Positions 1 to 12,302 of a DNA stretch of 64,000 nt are shown in pieces. The position numbers were made by a program, and so were the translations under genes. The notes beneath the pieces are model-generated. The model was given only the letters and a program-made list of their open reading frames with translations, searched no databases and was not told the origin of the DNA. This stretch comes from Gigaspora margarita. Lineage: Eukaryota > Glomeromycota > Glomeromycetes > Diversisporales > Gigasporaceae. Within the stretch, counting starts at the first letter, position 1. Every line of letters begins with the position of its first letter. The stretch is from contig WTPW01000846.1 in assembly GCA_009809945.1 (NCBI GenBank), forward strand, positions 24,817-88,816. Reading direction: 5' to 3'.

Positions 1-590
1 AAAAAAAAAAAAAAAAAAAAAAAAAAATGAAATTAATTTGATTTAAAGTTTACATCCAAGTTATATTAATTAGGGATGTAATTAGCAGGTAATACGCTAA
101 ATGTTAGGCTTATTAATATGCCAGTTTTATGTATATTGAAATACTTAGAATAACGAAATATTAATTTTCTAGTTCTTACTAATAAATTTTAATAGAAGAG
201 TAAAATTCTCTAATATAAGTTTTGAAAATTATATCAAATTTATTTTGTTGACCTAAATAATAATAATAATAAATGATAAATTTCATCGTATATAGCGAAA
301 GTTTATACTCATGTGATATCAAAGCGTGGTTTTTATTGGCCAGTTCGTTATCGATCCAATATCATAGCATATAACGGGCTGAGTTTGGGCCAGGTTTAAT
401 TTAAAATAAACCCGGCCCGGCCCATAAGTTCGGGCTTTTTTTTTTTAGTGGGCCGGGCTTGGGCTTACAAAATATTTTTTGGGTCTGTATTGGGCCCAAA
501 CAGGCCCGGCCTGACCCGGCCCATTTCCATCCCTAGGCTCAAATAATTAGTCCTAGACTAGAGGCTCTTTCATAAATATTTAGGTAATGC
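1..590. other. AT-rich non-coding stretch with GC-rich GGCCCGG block
   Basis: The window opens with a poly-A run (1-27) and AT-rich DNA with no convincing gene. At about 376-536 there is an abrupt GC-rich block made of GGCCCGG / CCGGGCC words on both strands, separated by T-runs and ending in TTTCCATCCCTA. This looks like a degenerate foldback or simple-sequence transposon end rather than coding DNA. I saw no target duplication. Confidence 0.4.
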
Positions 591-954
591 TAGAGCTTAT
601 AATTAAATATGCTATAGAAAAATATGAAACAGATCAAGTTGATCAATGCATTACAACTTATAAAATTGATGATCGATATTCATTATTACAAAATTTACTT
701 CAATTATTTATAACTCTATTTAATACAATTACTAATTCCACCCTCCGATGTGTAAATTCCCAAAAAAATAACTGTTTTCACAATACCCAAAATAATCTGA
801 GATTGCAAATAATTTTTTTATGCCTATAACATCGTAGAAGAAAATGCAGGAGTATTATAATTATTATAATTATTATAATTATTATTATTAGAATTCAAAA
901 ACTTACCATGCAAATAATAATTTATTTAATTATTTTGAAGTTCATCAAATAGAT

Positions 955-1220
955 TCTTCTAATTTCACCTCTTCTTAAAGTTATTGTATTATCTAGTTCT
1001 ATTTCTAGCAGTCTAGTTAAATCTTTAAATGCTTCATCATTTTGCCTATAATAAATTATAATTTGCCTCAGTAGCTTAATTCAAATGCATTATTTGGTTT
1101 TTTTTAGTGATTTTGTTAAATCATCAATTAAATTAACAAGCATTTTTTCATATTCACCTATAATTAAATAAATCTTTTCTTGAAAATCTTTTTTATTAAT
1201 GTCTTCATTAGTCATCGCTA
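955..1220 (-). pseudogene. Degenerate coding relic, function unknown
   Basis: Read on the minus strand from about 1220, this gives a protein-like, lysine- and glutamate-rich stretch starting MTNEDINKKDFQEKIYL. Stops interrupt it near 1100, after which it resumes with helical sequence such as FKDLTRLLEIELDN. It resembles a decayed fragment of a host or transposon gene. I do not recognise the family and it is clearly not intact. The short plus-strand open frame at 587-829 beside it has no recognisable features. Confidence 0.25.
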
Positions 1221-1813
1221 TCAATTGAAGTATATATAGACAAAGTTAAATTTTAATAAGCCAAAAACATTAAACTCTTTGAATAAATTTACCAGATACT
1301 AATGTTCGTTGCTGAAGTTTGACCCGCCTTGCAATCTATGCCTTTGAAATTGCTGCGTAGATGGTAAACAATTCCTTAAAATATTTTATAATTATTGAAT
1401 TTCTACCTATTCATTTTAAAAAAATATAACTTTTAATTCACTAAAATTTATATAGATATCACCAGTAGTATATCTCCATTATATGCTAGATCATATGCTA
1501 TGCCACTTCCTGAATAAAAAGAATATCTGTCATCGCTATGATAACCACACTCCTATGATTTATTTTCCTTGTTTTCTTGTCCTAAAGATATGATATTGAC
1601 GTTAATCTATAATAATGAGAAATAAAATAAACAAACCAAAAATTTGCTCTTACCAAGCATGAGCATATTATTACAGTATATAATTTGAATCATCTATTTT
1701 TTTATCACTTCGCTTTGTACAATATCTGATTCCAATCATTCTATTAAGAAAATGGAATTAAAAAAGTTAGTTATAACATATCATAACAAAGGTATCTTTA
1801 TAAAAGAATTATT

Positions 1814-2039
1814 GTCATGGCTGAAGCTGGAAATAGCTGAAGCTAGAAATTAGAGGTCTCAATTTAAAACTATAAGCCCTGCTAAAATCCAACTATACTC
1901 TTTTATTATAAACCCTAACCCTAAATTCTAATCTAACTATAAAAAAAATCATACAAAATGCATTCCAAAATTTTTTGTAAATTTCATATTAAAATATTTA
2001 AAATTTCTAGCTTCAGCCATTTCCAGCTTCAGCAACGAC
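1814..2039. mobile_element. 226-bp MITE, 38-bp terminal inverted repeats (copy A)
   Basis: The ends are imperfect inverted repeats of about 38 bp built on GCTGAAGCTGGAAAT...GCTGAAGCTAGAAATT. AATTATT lies on both sides (1807-1813 and 2040-2046) as a target duplication. Equivalent copies lie at 5979-6203 and 6753-7155. Repeat copy D at about 7690 has the uninterrupted sequence AAAATAATTATTTTATGG, which is an apparent empty site. Confidence 0.8.
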
Positions 2040-2315
2040 AATTATTTTACGGTCGAAAAGAAAATTTTCTCTTACACACATTGATATTCTTAACTCTGTG
2101 AATGCATACAACTCTAAACTCCCAGTGGATGAGCAGACAGATGCCATAATGACTACTTTTTTCAAGGGGAAAAAATGAGAAAGTTGTCATCAGCAAGAAA
2201 GGAGAAACCAGAAAGATGTACGTATGCGTACTCCATAACAATTATGTAGTTCTCCATTATATGCTAGATCATATGCTATACTGCTTCCTGAATAAAAAGA
2301 ATATCTGTCATCACT

Positions 2316-5300
2316 AGCATGAGGGAAATTTATTTTGATTGGCTGTAATCACGAGGATTGTTAATGATCGATGGCTTATTCTGATTGGCCAATATCATTA
2401 AATCGCAAAATGCCATATAAGGTACCTTGATTTGTACTGGGTACATTTTAAGGTCATCGGATGTGGTATTTTTAGTTTTTACTGGTATTTGCAAGAATAT
2501 GGAAGAACGAAATACAAAAATACGGTAATACTTACAAGGAACCCATATAATGATCCTTCTTCATATGGCGTTGTATGGTACTAATCATTATTACTAAAAA
2601 GTATAATTCTTTTTTTTTTTTTTTTTTTTACTGAAAAAAATCTTTGTGGGTGCTTATGTGCTTTTGTTATTACTTGTCTTGAATGGTTTTTTTTTTGCCA
2701 TCCAATTTATTTTTATTATAAAAAAAAACAAAGGTCCCTGTTCTATACAAAATTGTGATAGAAATTCTACTCTTTTTCAAAAAATTACTTCTATTGCATA
2801 TATAAAGCACAAAATAAAGGAATGTTAAAACAATATAGTGATTTAAAAATCGGGCAAGAAATATGCTATAGTCATTATTTAGATATAGTAGAGCCTGATC
2901 ATCATACAAACAAAAAACCCCTAGTTGAAATAAAAGAAGTGAATGTTAATTATAAACCAGTCGCATATTGTAATACCAAGAAGTCTTCTTCTAACAATGG
3001 TCTCATATTTGCAGATCAGGTTCAAATTCTAACAAAAGTTCTTTATTCATTGCAACAGGATAGACCCAGTTTTATTGAACTTAGCCCCGTTCATTTTCAA
3101 TTAATGATAGAAAATGCTGATGCTCATTTGCATGGGTTTTTTGATCAGATGGTTAAGGCTTTAATTTCTAATGAAAGATCTACGTACAAAAAAATAGAAG
3201 CAAAAAAAACAGTAGTTAGTTTTTGTTACATGATGGCAAATATACGAAATATGTTTGTTAATAGTTTTGAATTAGAGGTTGGTTTGTATCTCTTGGCATC
3301 TGGAATATCATCTGCTACTATTGATACATTGCATAATTTGGGTGTTACAGTTTGTAGTAAAACAATCAATAATTACAAAAAAAAACTTGTTCAAGATCAT
3401 TATCAAAATATTCGAAACTTTTTTACAAACAACGTAATTATTTTTTTATATAATTTAATAATTTATTTTGTTATTGTTATATAGATGTATTAAATAAATT
3501 TTTTTTAGAATAATATTTTATTTGTATATAATTTGGACGACTATCATAACATACATGAAGAAAGACGTCCTAATGCAACAACTCTATCAACAGCCTCATA
3601 TTTGGCAACATTTATTTGCAAACCCGTAAAATTATGTGCACCAATTCCTCTTATTTTTAATAATGTAAATATTCATAATCCACAGAATATTGATGCAAGC
3701 AATATTTGTTTTAGGTTATTACATCAATATAGTGGAATCTTTGATATTTCATATGGAACATGAAGATTACAATGGATTGTATCTGGAGATTTAAATTTTG
3801 ATTTTAATAAAATTGAATTATTAACAGTTCATGTTTATGATGATGCAATAAATGAATGAAAAGAGGAACGATCTACTAAAAATATTCGACTAATTGGGTT
3901 TCAAGAGCAAGGTTTACATACAATATATGATTACATTAATGCACTTCAAATGATATTAAAAATTAATAAGGATACATAGCATTTAGATAATCACGTAGCA
4001 CCTATTGTAGCAGACTGGCCAGGTCAGCTTTTCATTTGTAAAGTAATTATGAATTTAAATAATTCTTCTTTTAACATTCTCTCTGAAATTGGTTCATTTA
4101 TTCCTCTATTAGGTCCATTGCATATTTCCTTGAATAGTAGAGAGCAAACCATAATTGTGCATTATTCTTTTTTTAAAAAATTATTTCATTTTGTTTTTAG
4201 CAAAAAAAAAAAATTGGCTAAGACCCCCAAACTGTGGCGAATTAACTTACTATTGAAGTTAGCACATGGTGGGTAGTGTAAAGTTAAAGAAAAAATTATG
4301 GCAAAATTTGGGTCAAATTGCAAAGATATTGAATACTGCATGGTTTTTGATCTCTTGGATAATTTGGTTCCAGCTGTGCTAGAAATATATACTGTTCTTT
4401 TTCGATCTGGCTCATTTAATGAATATTTGGAAATGATATTTCGAATTTGGACGTTTATGTTATGGTGGTGACAACATAATTATAACAAAGCACCACTTGC
4501 ATTTCTATCCGATGTATTTTATTGGCAAGATACTAACCATCCATTTTTTGAAGCACTTTAACTTTCTTTAGTAAATTTCAATGAATACTATGTTGAGAAT
4601 TTTTACAGCAAAATTCGTGCACAAACTTCTAAAGATTTAACAGCAGAAAATATTATAAAACAAGCTTATGTAATTGGTATGCATTTNAATAATTTATTTA
4701 TTTAAAACACTAACTAAATTTACAATATAGATATGCAAGATAATAAAAACTTGCGGGATGCTTTTATTAAAACAAAATGATATCCTTATATGCTATCACA
4801 ATTGAATTTTTTAACTGAAAAAACCAGGATTTTTCTTCTTAATCATTTACAAGAAATTTTCAAAAATCGTGGGAAAAGCAAAATCCATCAAAAAAAAATC
4901 CGAATACTATTTAGCTACTATGAACGAAGTCGTAGACACCAAATGTTTACCTACAGGTAGAATAAATTAAATTCATATAAGATCAATAAAAATATTTGAT
5001 ATTACAAGAATAAACTAAATAACTTTTTTTTTTAAAAAAAAAACGTATCTCTTACAATAAACCCTAATTATAGGATACAGTTCAAATTTTCTACCTGAAC
5101 CTAACATGTGTGATAACTGTCATAAACCTTTAAATGATAGTGAAGTCCTGGTTTGCGGGCATGGCTAGCATTATAGCTGTTATGCAACAATAGAATACTG
5201 CTTCCACCATTGTAAAGAGTATTTTAAGAAAGGCATTCACTATAATGTTGAAAGTTTCATAAAATGATTAAAAAAAGGACCTAACTCATTTACCAAAGAA

Positions 5301-5696
5301 GAAAAACAAGAACAAGAGCAAGAAAAAGAAGAACAGGAATCTGAACAGGATGACGATGTAGCAGAAGAAGTAAAAATAGAGAAAACCAACACTTTTTTAA
5401 TGGCACTAAATGCTATTAATGATTGGTAAATGTAAAAAAAAAGAAAAAAATTAGTATTATGAAAACTTGCCCAAACATTCGATCCCATTTGATCCCAAGT
5501 TTTCAAATGCAATAAAAAATACTTATGAACTTGTAGTTTGAATAACGTTAAGCCAATTCGATGCATCACTATTGTATCATATGAGCAATATTTCTTCAAA
5601 AGTCACATTTTTTGTAAATCTATTATAATTTGATTGGCTATTTCTGAATGATGGATGATTATCATGTAACCAATCAAAATAAATTTCCCTCATGCT
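2316..5696 (+). mobile_element. 3.4-kb DNA transposon with 27-bp TIRs and 9-bp target duplication
   Basis: The left end AGCATGAGGGAAATTTATTT and the right end are inverted repeats over about 27 bp. GTCATCACT (2307-2315) and GTCATCACC (5697-5705) flank them as a 9-bp duplication with one change. The uninserted sequence GTCATCGCC is present in the neighbouring repeat copies. The interior holds a plus-strand transposase-like gene broken by stops. The 9-bp duplication is usual for Mutator-like elements, but 8-9 bp also occurs in hAT and KDZ groups, so I leave the superfamily open. A 733-bp element at 21577-22309 shares the termini. Confidence 0.85.
2822..5440 (+). pseudogene. Decayed transposase-like gene of the 3.4-kb element
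   Basis: The first open part (2822-3484, Met at 2822) includes a helix-turn-helix-like segment, YLLASGISSATIDTLHNLG. It is followed after a short gap by DDYHNIHEERRP (about 3533) and, further on, LLGPLHISLNSRE (about 4108). Near 5105 there is a cysteine/histidine cluster, CDNCHKPL...CGHG..HYSCY...CFHHC, which looks like a RING- or CHCC-type zinc-binding end. In-frame stops at about 3761, 3857, 3978, 4274 and within the zinc-binding part show it is inactive here. The acidic patch DDY may be part of a catalytic core, but I cannot name the family. Poly-A/T runs also shift the frame. Confidence 0.55.
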
Positions 5697-5978
5697 GTCA
5701 TCACCATGATAACTGCATTCTCATGATTCATTTTCCTTGTTTTCTTGTTCTAAAGATATAAAATTAATGTTAATCTATAATAATGAAAAAATAAAATAAA
5801 TAAACCAAAAATTTGCTCTTACCAAGCATGAGCATATTATTATATTATGTAATTTAAATCGTCTATTTTTTTATCACTTCGCTTTGTACAATATCCGATT
5901 CCAATCATTCTATTAAGAAAATAGAATTAAAAAAGTTATAACAAATTATAACAAAGGTATGTTTATAAAAGAATTATT

Positions 5979-6203
5979 GTCGCAGCTGAAGCTGAAAATA
6001 GCTAAAGCTTGAAATTAGAGGTCTCAATTTAAAACTATAAGCCCTGCTAAAATCCAACTATACTCTTTTATTATAAACCCTAACCCTAAATTCTAATCTA
6101 CTATAAAAAAAATCGTACAAAATGCATTCCAAAATTTTTTGTAAATTTCATATTAAAATATTTAAAATTTCTAGCTTTAGCCATTTCCAGCTTCAGCAAC
6201 GAC
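5979..6203. mobile_element. MITE copy B (same family as 1814-2039)
   Basis: It has the same 38-bp inverted ends (GTCGCAGCTGAAGCTG... and ...CAGCTTCAGCAACGAC) and AATTATT on both sides. It sits at the same position in repeat copy B as its relative in copy A, so it was inserted before the repeat was amplified. Confidence 0.75.
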
Positions 6204-6752
6204 AATTATTTTACGGTCAAAAAGAAAATTTTTTCATACACGTGTTGATATTCTTAACTTCGTGAATGCATACAACTCTAAACTCCCAGTGGGTGGGCGG
6301 GCAGATACCATAACGACTACTTTTTTCAAGGGGAAAAAAGGAGAAAGTTGTCATCAGCAAGAAAGGAGAAACTAGAAATATGTATGTATGTGTACTCCAT
6401 AACAATCATGTAGTTCTCCATTATATGCTAGATCATATGCTATACCGCTTACTGAATAAAAATAATATCTGTTATCGCCATGATAACCGCACTCTCATGA
6501 TTCATTTTTCTTGTTTTCTTGTCCTAAAGATATAATATTAACATTAATCTATAATAATGAGAAAATAAAATAAATAAACCAAAAATTTGCTCTTAACAAG
6601 CATGAGCATATTATTAAAGTATGTAATTTGAATCATCTATTTTTTTATCGCTTCGCTTTGTACAATACCTGATTCCAATCATTCTATTAAGAAAATGGAA
6701 TTAAAAAAGTTATAACAAATTATAACAAAGGTATGTTTATAAAAGAATTATT

Positions 6753-7155
6753 GTCACAGCTGAAGCTGGAAATAGCTAAAGCTGGAAATTGGAGGTCTTG
6801 ATTTAAAACTATAAGCTCTGCTAAAATCCAACTATACTCTTTTATTATAAACCCTAACTCTAAATTCTAATCCAACTATAAAAAAAAATAGTACAAAATA
6901 CATTCCAAAATTTTTTGTAAATTTCATATTAAAATACAGTCAGACCTCCCTAAATGCAACCCCCCTAAATGCAACACCTCTCTAAATGCAACCTTAAATT
7001 CTGGCCCAAATATATTTCTAACCTCTATAAATGCAATTTTTCTTATTGTTCTCTAAATGCAAGCAGTCAAAAGTTTGGCCCAATGACTTGCATTTAGAGA
7101 GGTCTGACTGTATTTAAAATTTCCAGCTTCAGCCATTTCCAGCTTCAGCCATGAC
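6753..7155. mobile_element. MITE copy C, split by a nested pogo-like MITE
   Basis: This is the same family as 1814-2039, in the equivalent place in repeat copy C. It is longer because a 174-bp pogo-like MITE (6937-7110) sits inside it. The nesting gives an order of events: MITE insertion, repeat amplification, then pogo-like insertion. Confidence 0.75.
6937..7110. mobile_element. pogo-like MITE (TA target)
   Basis: Termini CAGTCAGACCTCCCTAAATG and its inverse are flanked by TA on each side. This fits the Tc1/mariner-pogo superfamily, whose ends often read CAGTC-A-ACCTC. The element has no coding capacity. Near-identical copies lie at 16993-17166 (inverted), 17232-17405 and 17425-17596. Confidence 0.85.
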
Positions 7156-7904
7156 AATTATTTTATGGTTGAAAAGAAAATTTTCTCATACAAGTGTTGA
7201 TATTCTTAACTCCGTGAATGCGTGCAATTCTAAACTCCCAGTGTGCGTTGAGAACTCTTCTTTGGATGGGTGGGCAGATGCCATAACGACTAATTTTTTC
7301 AAGGGGAAAAAAGGAGGAGAAACCGAAATGATGTATGTATGCGTACTCCATAACAATCATGTAGTTTTCTATTATATGCTTGATTATATGCTATACCGCT
7401 TCCTAAATAAAAAGAATATCTGTCATCGCCATGATAACCACACTCCCATGATTCATTTTTCTTGTTTTCTTGTCCTAAAGATATGATATAAACATTAATC
7501 TATAATAATAAGAAAATAAAATAATAAACCAAAAATTTGCTCTTACCAAGCATGAGCATATTATTATAGTATGTAATTTGAATCGTCTATTTTTTTATCA
7601 CTTCGCTTTGTACAATATCTGATTCCAATCATTCTATTAAGAAAATAGAATTAAAAAGTTATAACAAATCATAACAAAGATATGTTTATAAAATAATTAT
7701 TTTATGGTCAAAAAGAAAATTTTCTTATACACGCGTTGATATTCTTAACTCTGTGAATGTGTGCAACCCTAAACTCTCAGTGTGCGTTGAGAACTCTTCT
7801 TTGGGTGAGTGGGCAAATGCCATAACGACTACTTTTTTCAAGGGGAAAAAAGGAGAAAGTTGTCATTAGCAAAAAAGGAGAAACTGAAAAGATGTACATA
7901 TGCG

Positions 7905-8184
7905 CAGTGTTGTACATTTTGGCTGTCCATAGCCTTTTTTGGCCTGTTCACGTCCAAAATTGTCCAAACGTCCAAGATTGTCCAAAGCTTGTTCAGGCTT
8001 TAATAATTAATAAATCTATCTAAAAAATATATAACTATATATTTTTTTAGGTGCTGAACACATTCCAGTTAAAATTAAAATAGGTTATCTTAATAAAATT
8101 TTAAGTAATTTTACTTTATTTAATTGTCCAAAATTGTCCAAAATTGTCCAAGTCATTGTCCAAAGCTGTCCTGTGACAACACTG
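7905..8184. mobile_element. hAT-like MITE with CAGTGTTGT ends and 8-bp duplication
   Basis: The left end CAGTGTTGT and right end ACAACACTG are inverted repeats. CATATGCG (7897-7904) and CATATGTG (8185-8192) form an 8-bp target duplication with one difference. The interior has repeated AATTGTCCAAA words in both orientations. It interrupts the GTACGTATGCGTACTCC segment conserved in the other tandem copies. Confidence 0.75.
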
Positions 8185-8289
8185 CATATGTGTACTCCAT
8201 AACAATCATATAGTTACTATCTTGCAGAATTGCCCCATTTTTATGTTAATTTTTAACCATAAATAAGATTATTACACATTAATAATAAT

Positions 8290-8425
8290 AAATTATAATG
8301 CTTGCTTCTTCTAAAAATTCTTGTTTTAAGTCTTTAGAATTATCAAGCCTTTTAAGCAATATATTCATCAATCCATATTGCCTTAAAAACAATGCCAAAG
8401 CTTCTATTAGCAAGATACTTTATAT
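8290..8425 (-). pseudogene. Fragment of a protein kinase N-lobe
   Basis: On the minus strand, from about 8425, the translation reads IKYLANRSFGIVFKAIWIDE. This matches the glycine-rich loop region typical of TKL-type kinases (YLAxGGFGxVYKAxW). After a frameshift and stop it continues as LLKRLDNSKDLKQEFLEE, which resembles the VVLK-containing strand and the start of helix C. The invariant loop glycines are partly lost and the frame is broken. It is a dead fragment from a kinase family that appears elsewhere in this window. Confidence 0.65.
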
Positions 8426-8429
8426 TTGT

Positions 8430-9180
8430 GAATTTGCTTAAGTGTATCTATTCAATGATGTCTTTAAACATCGATGCATTAAGTTGTGTTTGTTGAGTCA
8501 ATTGATCAATGTCACGATTGTTACTTGTCCAACTGCAAATTCTTTTGTAACCCAAAATAATAAATATAACAATAATTAAAAGATGACAATTAATATTCCT
8601 GATTTGCTACAAAAAAGAACATGTAATCTAAATTTTACATTAAGCTTGCCGTTTTTTTGTGCAATAGATGATATTTGGTCAATGTAGTGAGTGGTGTTAT
8701 GTAAAGTATAACACGAAGGTCAAATGATTAGGAGTGATTTCTTATAGCACTGCTTCTCAATCTACTCAGTCAATTGGTTCACGCTTCTGTAGTTTCCTTT
8801 TAACATATTTAAATGTTAATAATATCAATAATTTGTTTAAATAAATTTCATTGTCTTTAGAAAAAAGTTAACCCATGGTACTAGGAACTTCAGACCAATT
8901 GTATGTTTTCGCTAGTACCCAAGTTTATATAATGACTAATAGCTAATTTACTCATTCGTTACATACTGTATTACTGTATTTGACTATACTGATCTTTTTT
9001 TACAAAAGATGTACGAAAAGTTGAAAAACACTATTATATGGTTTAAAAAAAATTTTATTATATAAAACTACAAGTTGTCAATTGATGATGTAGTTTTTCA
9101 TATAAGGGTTACTTTAAAAATTTTTTTTATATTGTGTAATCCAGTGATCTTCAAGCCAATCAAATTGAATGTCCACCATG
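8430..9180. other. AT-rich non-coding DNA with a solitary TIR-like end
   Basis: I see no gene. Near 9152-9180 the sequence CCAATCAAATTGAATGTCCA...CCATGCT resembles the right terminus of the 2316-5696 element family. I could not find a matching left end, so it may be a remnant of a truncated copy. Confidence 0.3.
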
Positions 9181-9182
9181 CT

Positions 9183-9554
9183 GTGTGGAACAGGAACTGC
9201 TCTATCAAGTGTTTTGCGAGGATAAACTAGTCCTAAGGAGATTCTGCGATACATCCAGAACTGGCCTTGACTAACTTATATAACAGAGGACAGTACTGGT
9301 AATACAGAGAGGACCAGCAGAAAAAGTGTGGACCAGAAGGTTTAAATAGGTAACCCCCTAGTTGGGTTGCAGGTATGGCAACTAGTGTAGAACCTTCGGG
9401 TGGACTACTTAAATTAGACAACCAAAAGTTGTACATGTGGCTAGTTGTACTCTCATCTTTGTAACAAATGGCAGGGCGCTCCTGGAGGCGCCAATAGTCT
9501 GATTACTTGAATAAAAGCATTTCCCTATAGCAGAAATTTTTATACAAAAAAAAA
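9183..9554 (+). mobile_element. 5'-truncated copy of the tRNA-headed retroposon
   Basis: This stretch parallels about 38570-38926: TGTGG-ACAGG, GTTGCAGGTAT-GCAACTAGTG, GTAGAACCTT-GGGT, CAACCAAAAGTTG, CTAGTTGTACTC and a final TTGAATAAAA followed by an A-run at 9546-9554. The 5' truncation and A-tail are what LINE-type target-primed reverse transcription leaves. The small minus-strand open frame here is not a gene. Confidence 0.7.
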
Positions 9555-9559
9555 TTTTA

Positions 9560-12295
9560 CTACAGAATTTTTCTTTAACTTTTCTTAAATTTTATATGTT
9601 CCCATTTATAAAAAAAATTTTCACTTCTAATACAAGTCTTAATTTTTACAAGTAAATCACAAAAGTTGCAATAATAAAAGTTGTAATCCTTTTTATAAAC
9701 TACAATATAAATTAAAAACTGAGGGCTAGAGCTAATATTTATAGAGTTCACCAATAATTAGTGATAATTTTTTTTGGTTAAAATTTTTTTTAAAATTGTT
9801 TATTTTTAGTTTATAAGCAACTTATACTTTTTTTCTTATAATATAAAATTAAATTTTAATAAAATATAATCCTTATTTTTAAATATTATTAAATAAAATT
9901 TTATTTTAATATTTTAATTTTTAAAAAAAGCAGATCATTAGTATATTTATAGTATTTTTCCAAGCAAATTGTCTGGAACAGCCTACAGATTAAGGAATAA
10001 TAAAGAAAAAAAAGGAAAAATATAAAGGGGGAATAACCTACTCAACCTAAGTGAAGAACGATCAAATAAAAAAATAGAAAGAAAAAAAAAGGCAAAAAGA
10101 AAACAGTACATGATAGCTTACATGCTGACATGTGACATGAAGAAAAAAAACCCAAATAGAAAAAAAGAAAAAACAAAATACAAACACAATTATAATCTGT
10201 GCAAAAAGTAGATAGCTATAATAGCACATTTATATTTATGCCTAATGATAAATATTATATAATACTGCACAAAGAAGAACCTTACCAAAGTATTAAATGT
10301 ACATAAAAAAATAATAAAAGAATATTCTGGAATTTGGACCTGCCACATTTCATTATGCATCTGTTCCTGTTTGTCAACTTGCATGCCTTCTTTCTGATTA
10401 GAATAGGAACAACAATGCCAATCTTTTGGAGAGGATATGGCATATTTCCACTTTTCATTCAAAATCCCAGAAAAAAAAACTCCAAGCAAGAATGTGATAG
10501 CAGATATATGGTTGTTATATTCTTATAGCCAAAAATCCTTAAAGAGAGTATTGAAAAGCCTATTTTTTAAGTTCACCACCTAGCCAACTATAACACCTTC
10601 ATCGATAAAAGAAAACTTCTACTAGAATTTCTTGTACCAAGAGTGCCTACTGCCAGTTAACTTGCACAACCAATGCTTCTGACTTGCATGCCAAATATAT
10701 AAAGGAGTCCTTAAAAAAATAAGAAAAAAGGTTGACCATTATAAAAACCAGTATTAATAGCTGCTTCATCTTTTATAAAAAATTTTTTGTTTTTCTTTTG
10801 TTCAGAAATTTGAACAAGTGATTGATGGGAAGAGTTTTGATCTTTTGTATAATTTCATTATCTCTATTATATATACTTTTAATAAAATAAGGTTTTAAGA
10901 TTACTTGAATTTAATGTTAGCAAACTTTAATTTCTCATATGAAGAGATATATTTTTTTTTTGGAATTTGATGATCATGTCAAGCTTCAATGCTTTATTGA
11001 TAATAACTTTTTTAAAAAAATTTAACATCTACCATTATAGTGCTTTGAGTGAAGAGTGGCTCACTTGGTTACTATAAAGTATCTAAATACTTCAGTACCT
11101 ATGTGCGACCTGCCAAAGATAATTCAGCCTCACCAGTTTGATTTGATCTACTTCAGAACAATTTGCCCCAGATCACTGACCTGGCTTACCAGCCCATCAT
11201 GACTGCCTTCTTTTCTAATCTTCTTCTCCTAGCCTCCTAGGTAGAAGAACTACTAACTAAAATAGAATGACAAGTAAAAAGGGTAAAAAAAGGGAATACT
11301 AAACTATTGAGAAAAAAAATAAAACAAGAAACAAAATAAAAGGGAAGGGGATAAACGAAAAATAATAAAAAGAGAAAAGGAGAAAAAGGCTAAAAAAAAG
11401 ACAGCCATGATGACACTATTATTGCCTGTGTTAGACTTTAAAAATTATATAGTGTTGTATAAAAAAAATCTAATCTAACACTATATGTATTCTAGAAAGT
11501 GTAAAAGAAAAAGAAAATTGTCTAACATTTAGAAATTTTTACACGTGATCCTTTCAACCTCTATTATACTAGTTAATGTTTATTTGGTAATCATTAAACC
11601 CAAATAGCCTCATGGGAAATTCTATTTTGATAGACACATCCTAATTTGGAAGGAAAAAATACTGCCAATCTTTTGGAGAGGGTATGCTGAATTGCATACT
11701 TTTTTTGAAATTTCAAAATGTCCAAAGCGGTACCAGAAAAAGAGTGCCAAAATAAAAAGAGTTGTAAAAGTTATACTATACAGAATAACATATCTAACCA
11801 AGTATCTACTTCTATTTTCATATCCATAGGCCTTGACAAAGCTCCAGAGTTTCTCTACTATGTCTTTGCTCAATAGCACCAAAGCCCACCAAAGTGCCTC
11901 GCTTATAAGTCTACTGTTCTTTTTTATTTCTATTTTAGTCACAGAACATACAGTGAATAGCTTTGTACTTAAAAGCAGCTTTAGTAGAGTTTCGTTGTAT
12001 ATAAATATATTAACTGCATAGTTTTCATAGATCAGTGTTCTTGAAAAATTTAGTATGAGGGATCATTGGAAAGAGTGTATACAAAGAGATATTTTGCTTA
12101 TTATATTTTTAATAAATGTAATAATTATATTAAAACCAACTATCGTATAATTAGAAATTTTTACTTATAGCAATAAGTAACATTCCCAAAATTGTTTCAA
12201 TTATGAAAACAGACCTTGATATTTGATATTGTTTGATTAAACTATAAGAATTATTAAAGCAAATCAACAAATTTACAATGAATTGGGTTACCTGT
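9560..12295. other. AT-rich intergenic DNA, no supported gene
   Basis: There are long A- and T-rich runs with no codon structure that I trust. A short segment containing GCCAATCTTTTGGAGAGG occurs at about 10417 and again at about 11667, so a dispersed repeat is present in two copies. Around 11040-11160 there is a GC-richer patch, GGCTCACTTGGTTACTATAA, that faintly recalls a tRNA-derived A box, but I see no clear B box. Confidence 0.35.
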
Positions 12296-12302
12296 ACTTA
12301 GT

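Larger units (their letters stand above)
1493..8210. repeat. Four tandem ~780-bp repeat copies with nested insertions
   Basis: Four copies of the same unit follow each other, roughly A 1493-2271, B 2272-6431, C 6432-7387 and D 7388-8210. Each begins with a sequence like CATATGCTAT...CTTCCTGAATAAAAA, contains the same ~120-bp core (AAAATTTGCTCTTACCAAGC at about 1640, 5810, 6580 and 7530) and ends near a GGGGAAAAAAGGAGAAA block. B is split by the 3.4-kb element at 2316-5696. C carries a pogo-like MITE, and D carries a hAT-like MITE but lacks the 226-bp MITE present in A-C. Short open frames inside the copies are shadows, not genes. Confidence 0.8.

Noticed and set aside
2047..2241. Repeated 62-65 codon minus-strand frames (also at 6217 and 7163)
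   Set aside because: They track the tandem repeat copies and differ by frameshifts and length; no sign of selection on the protein.
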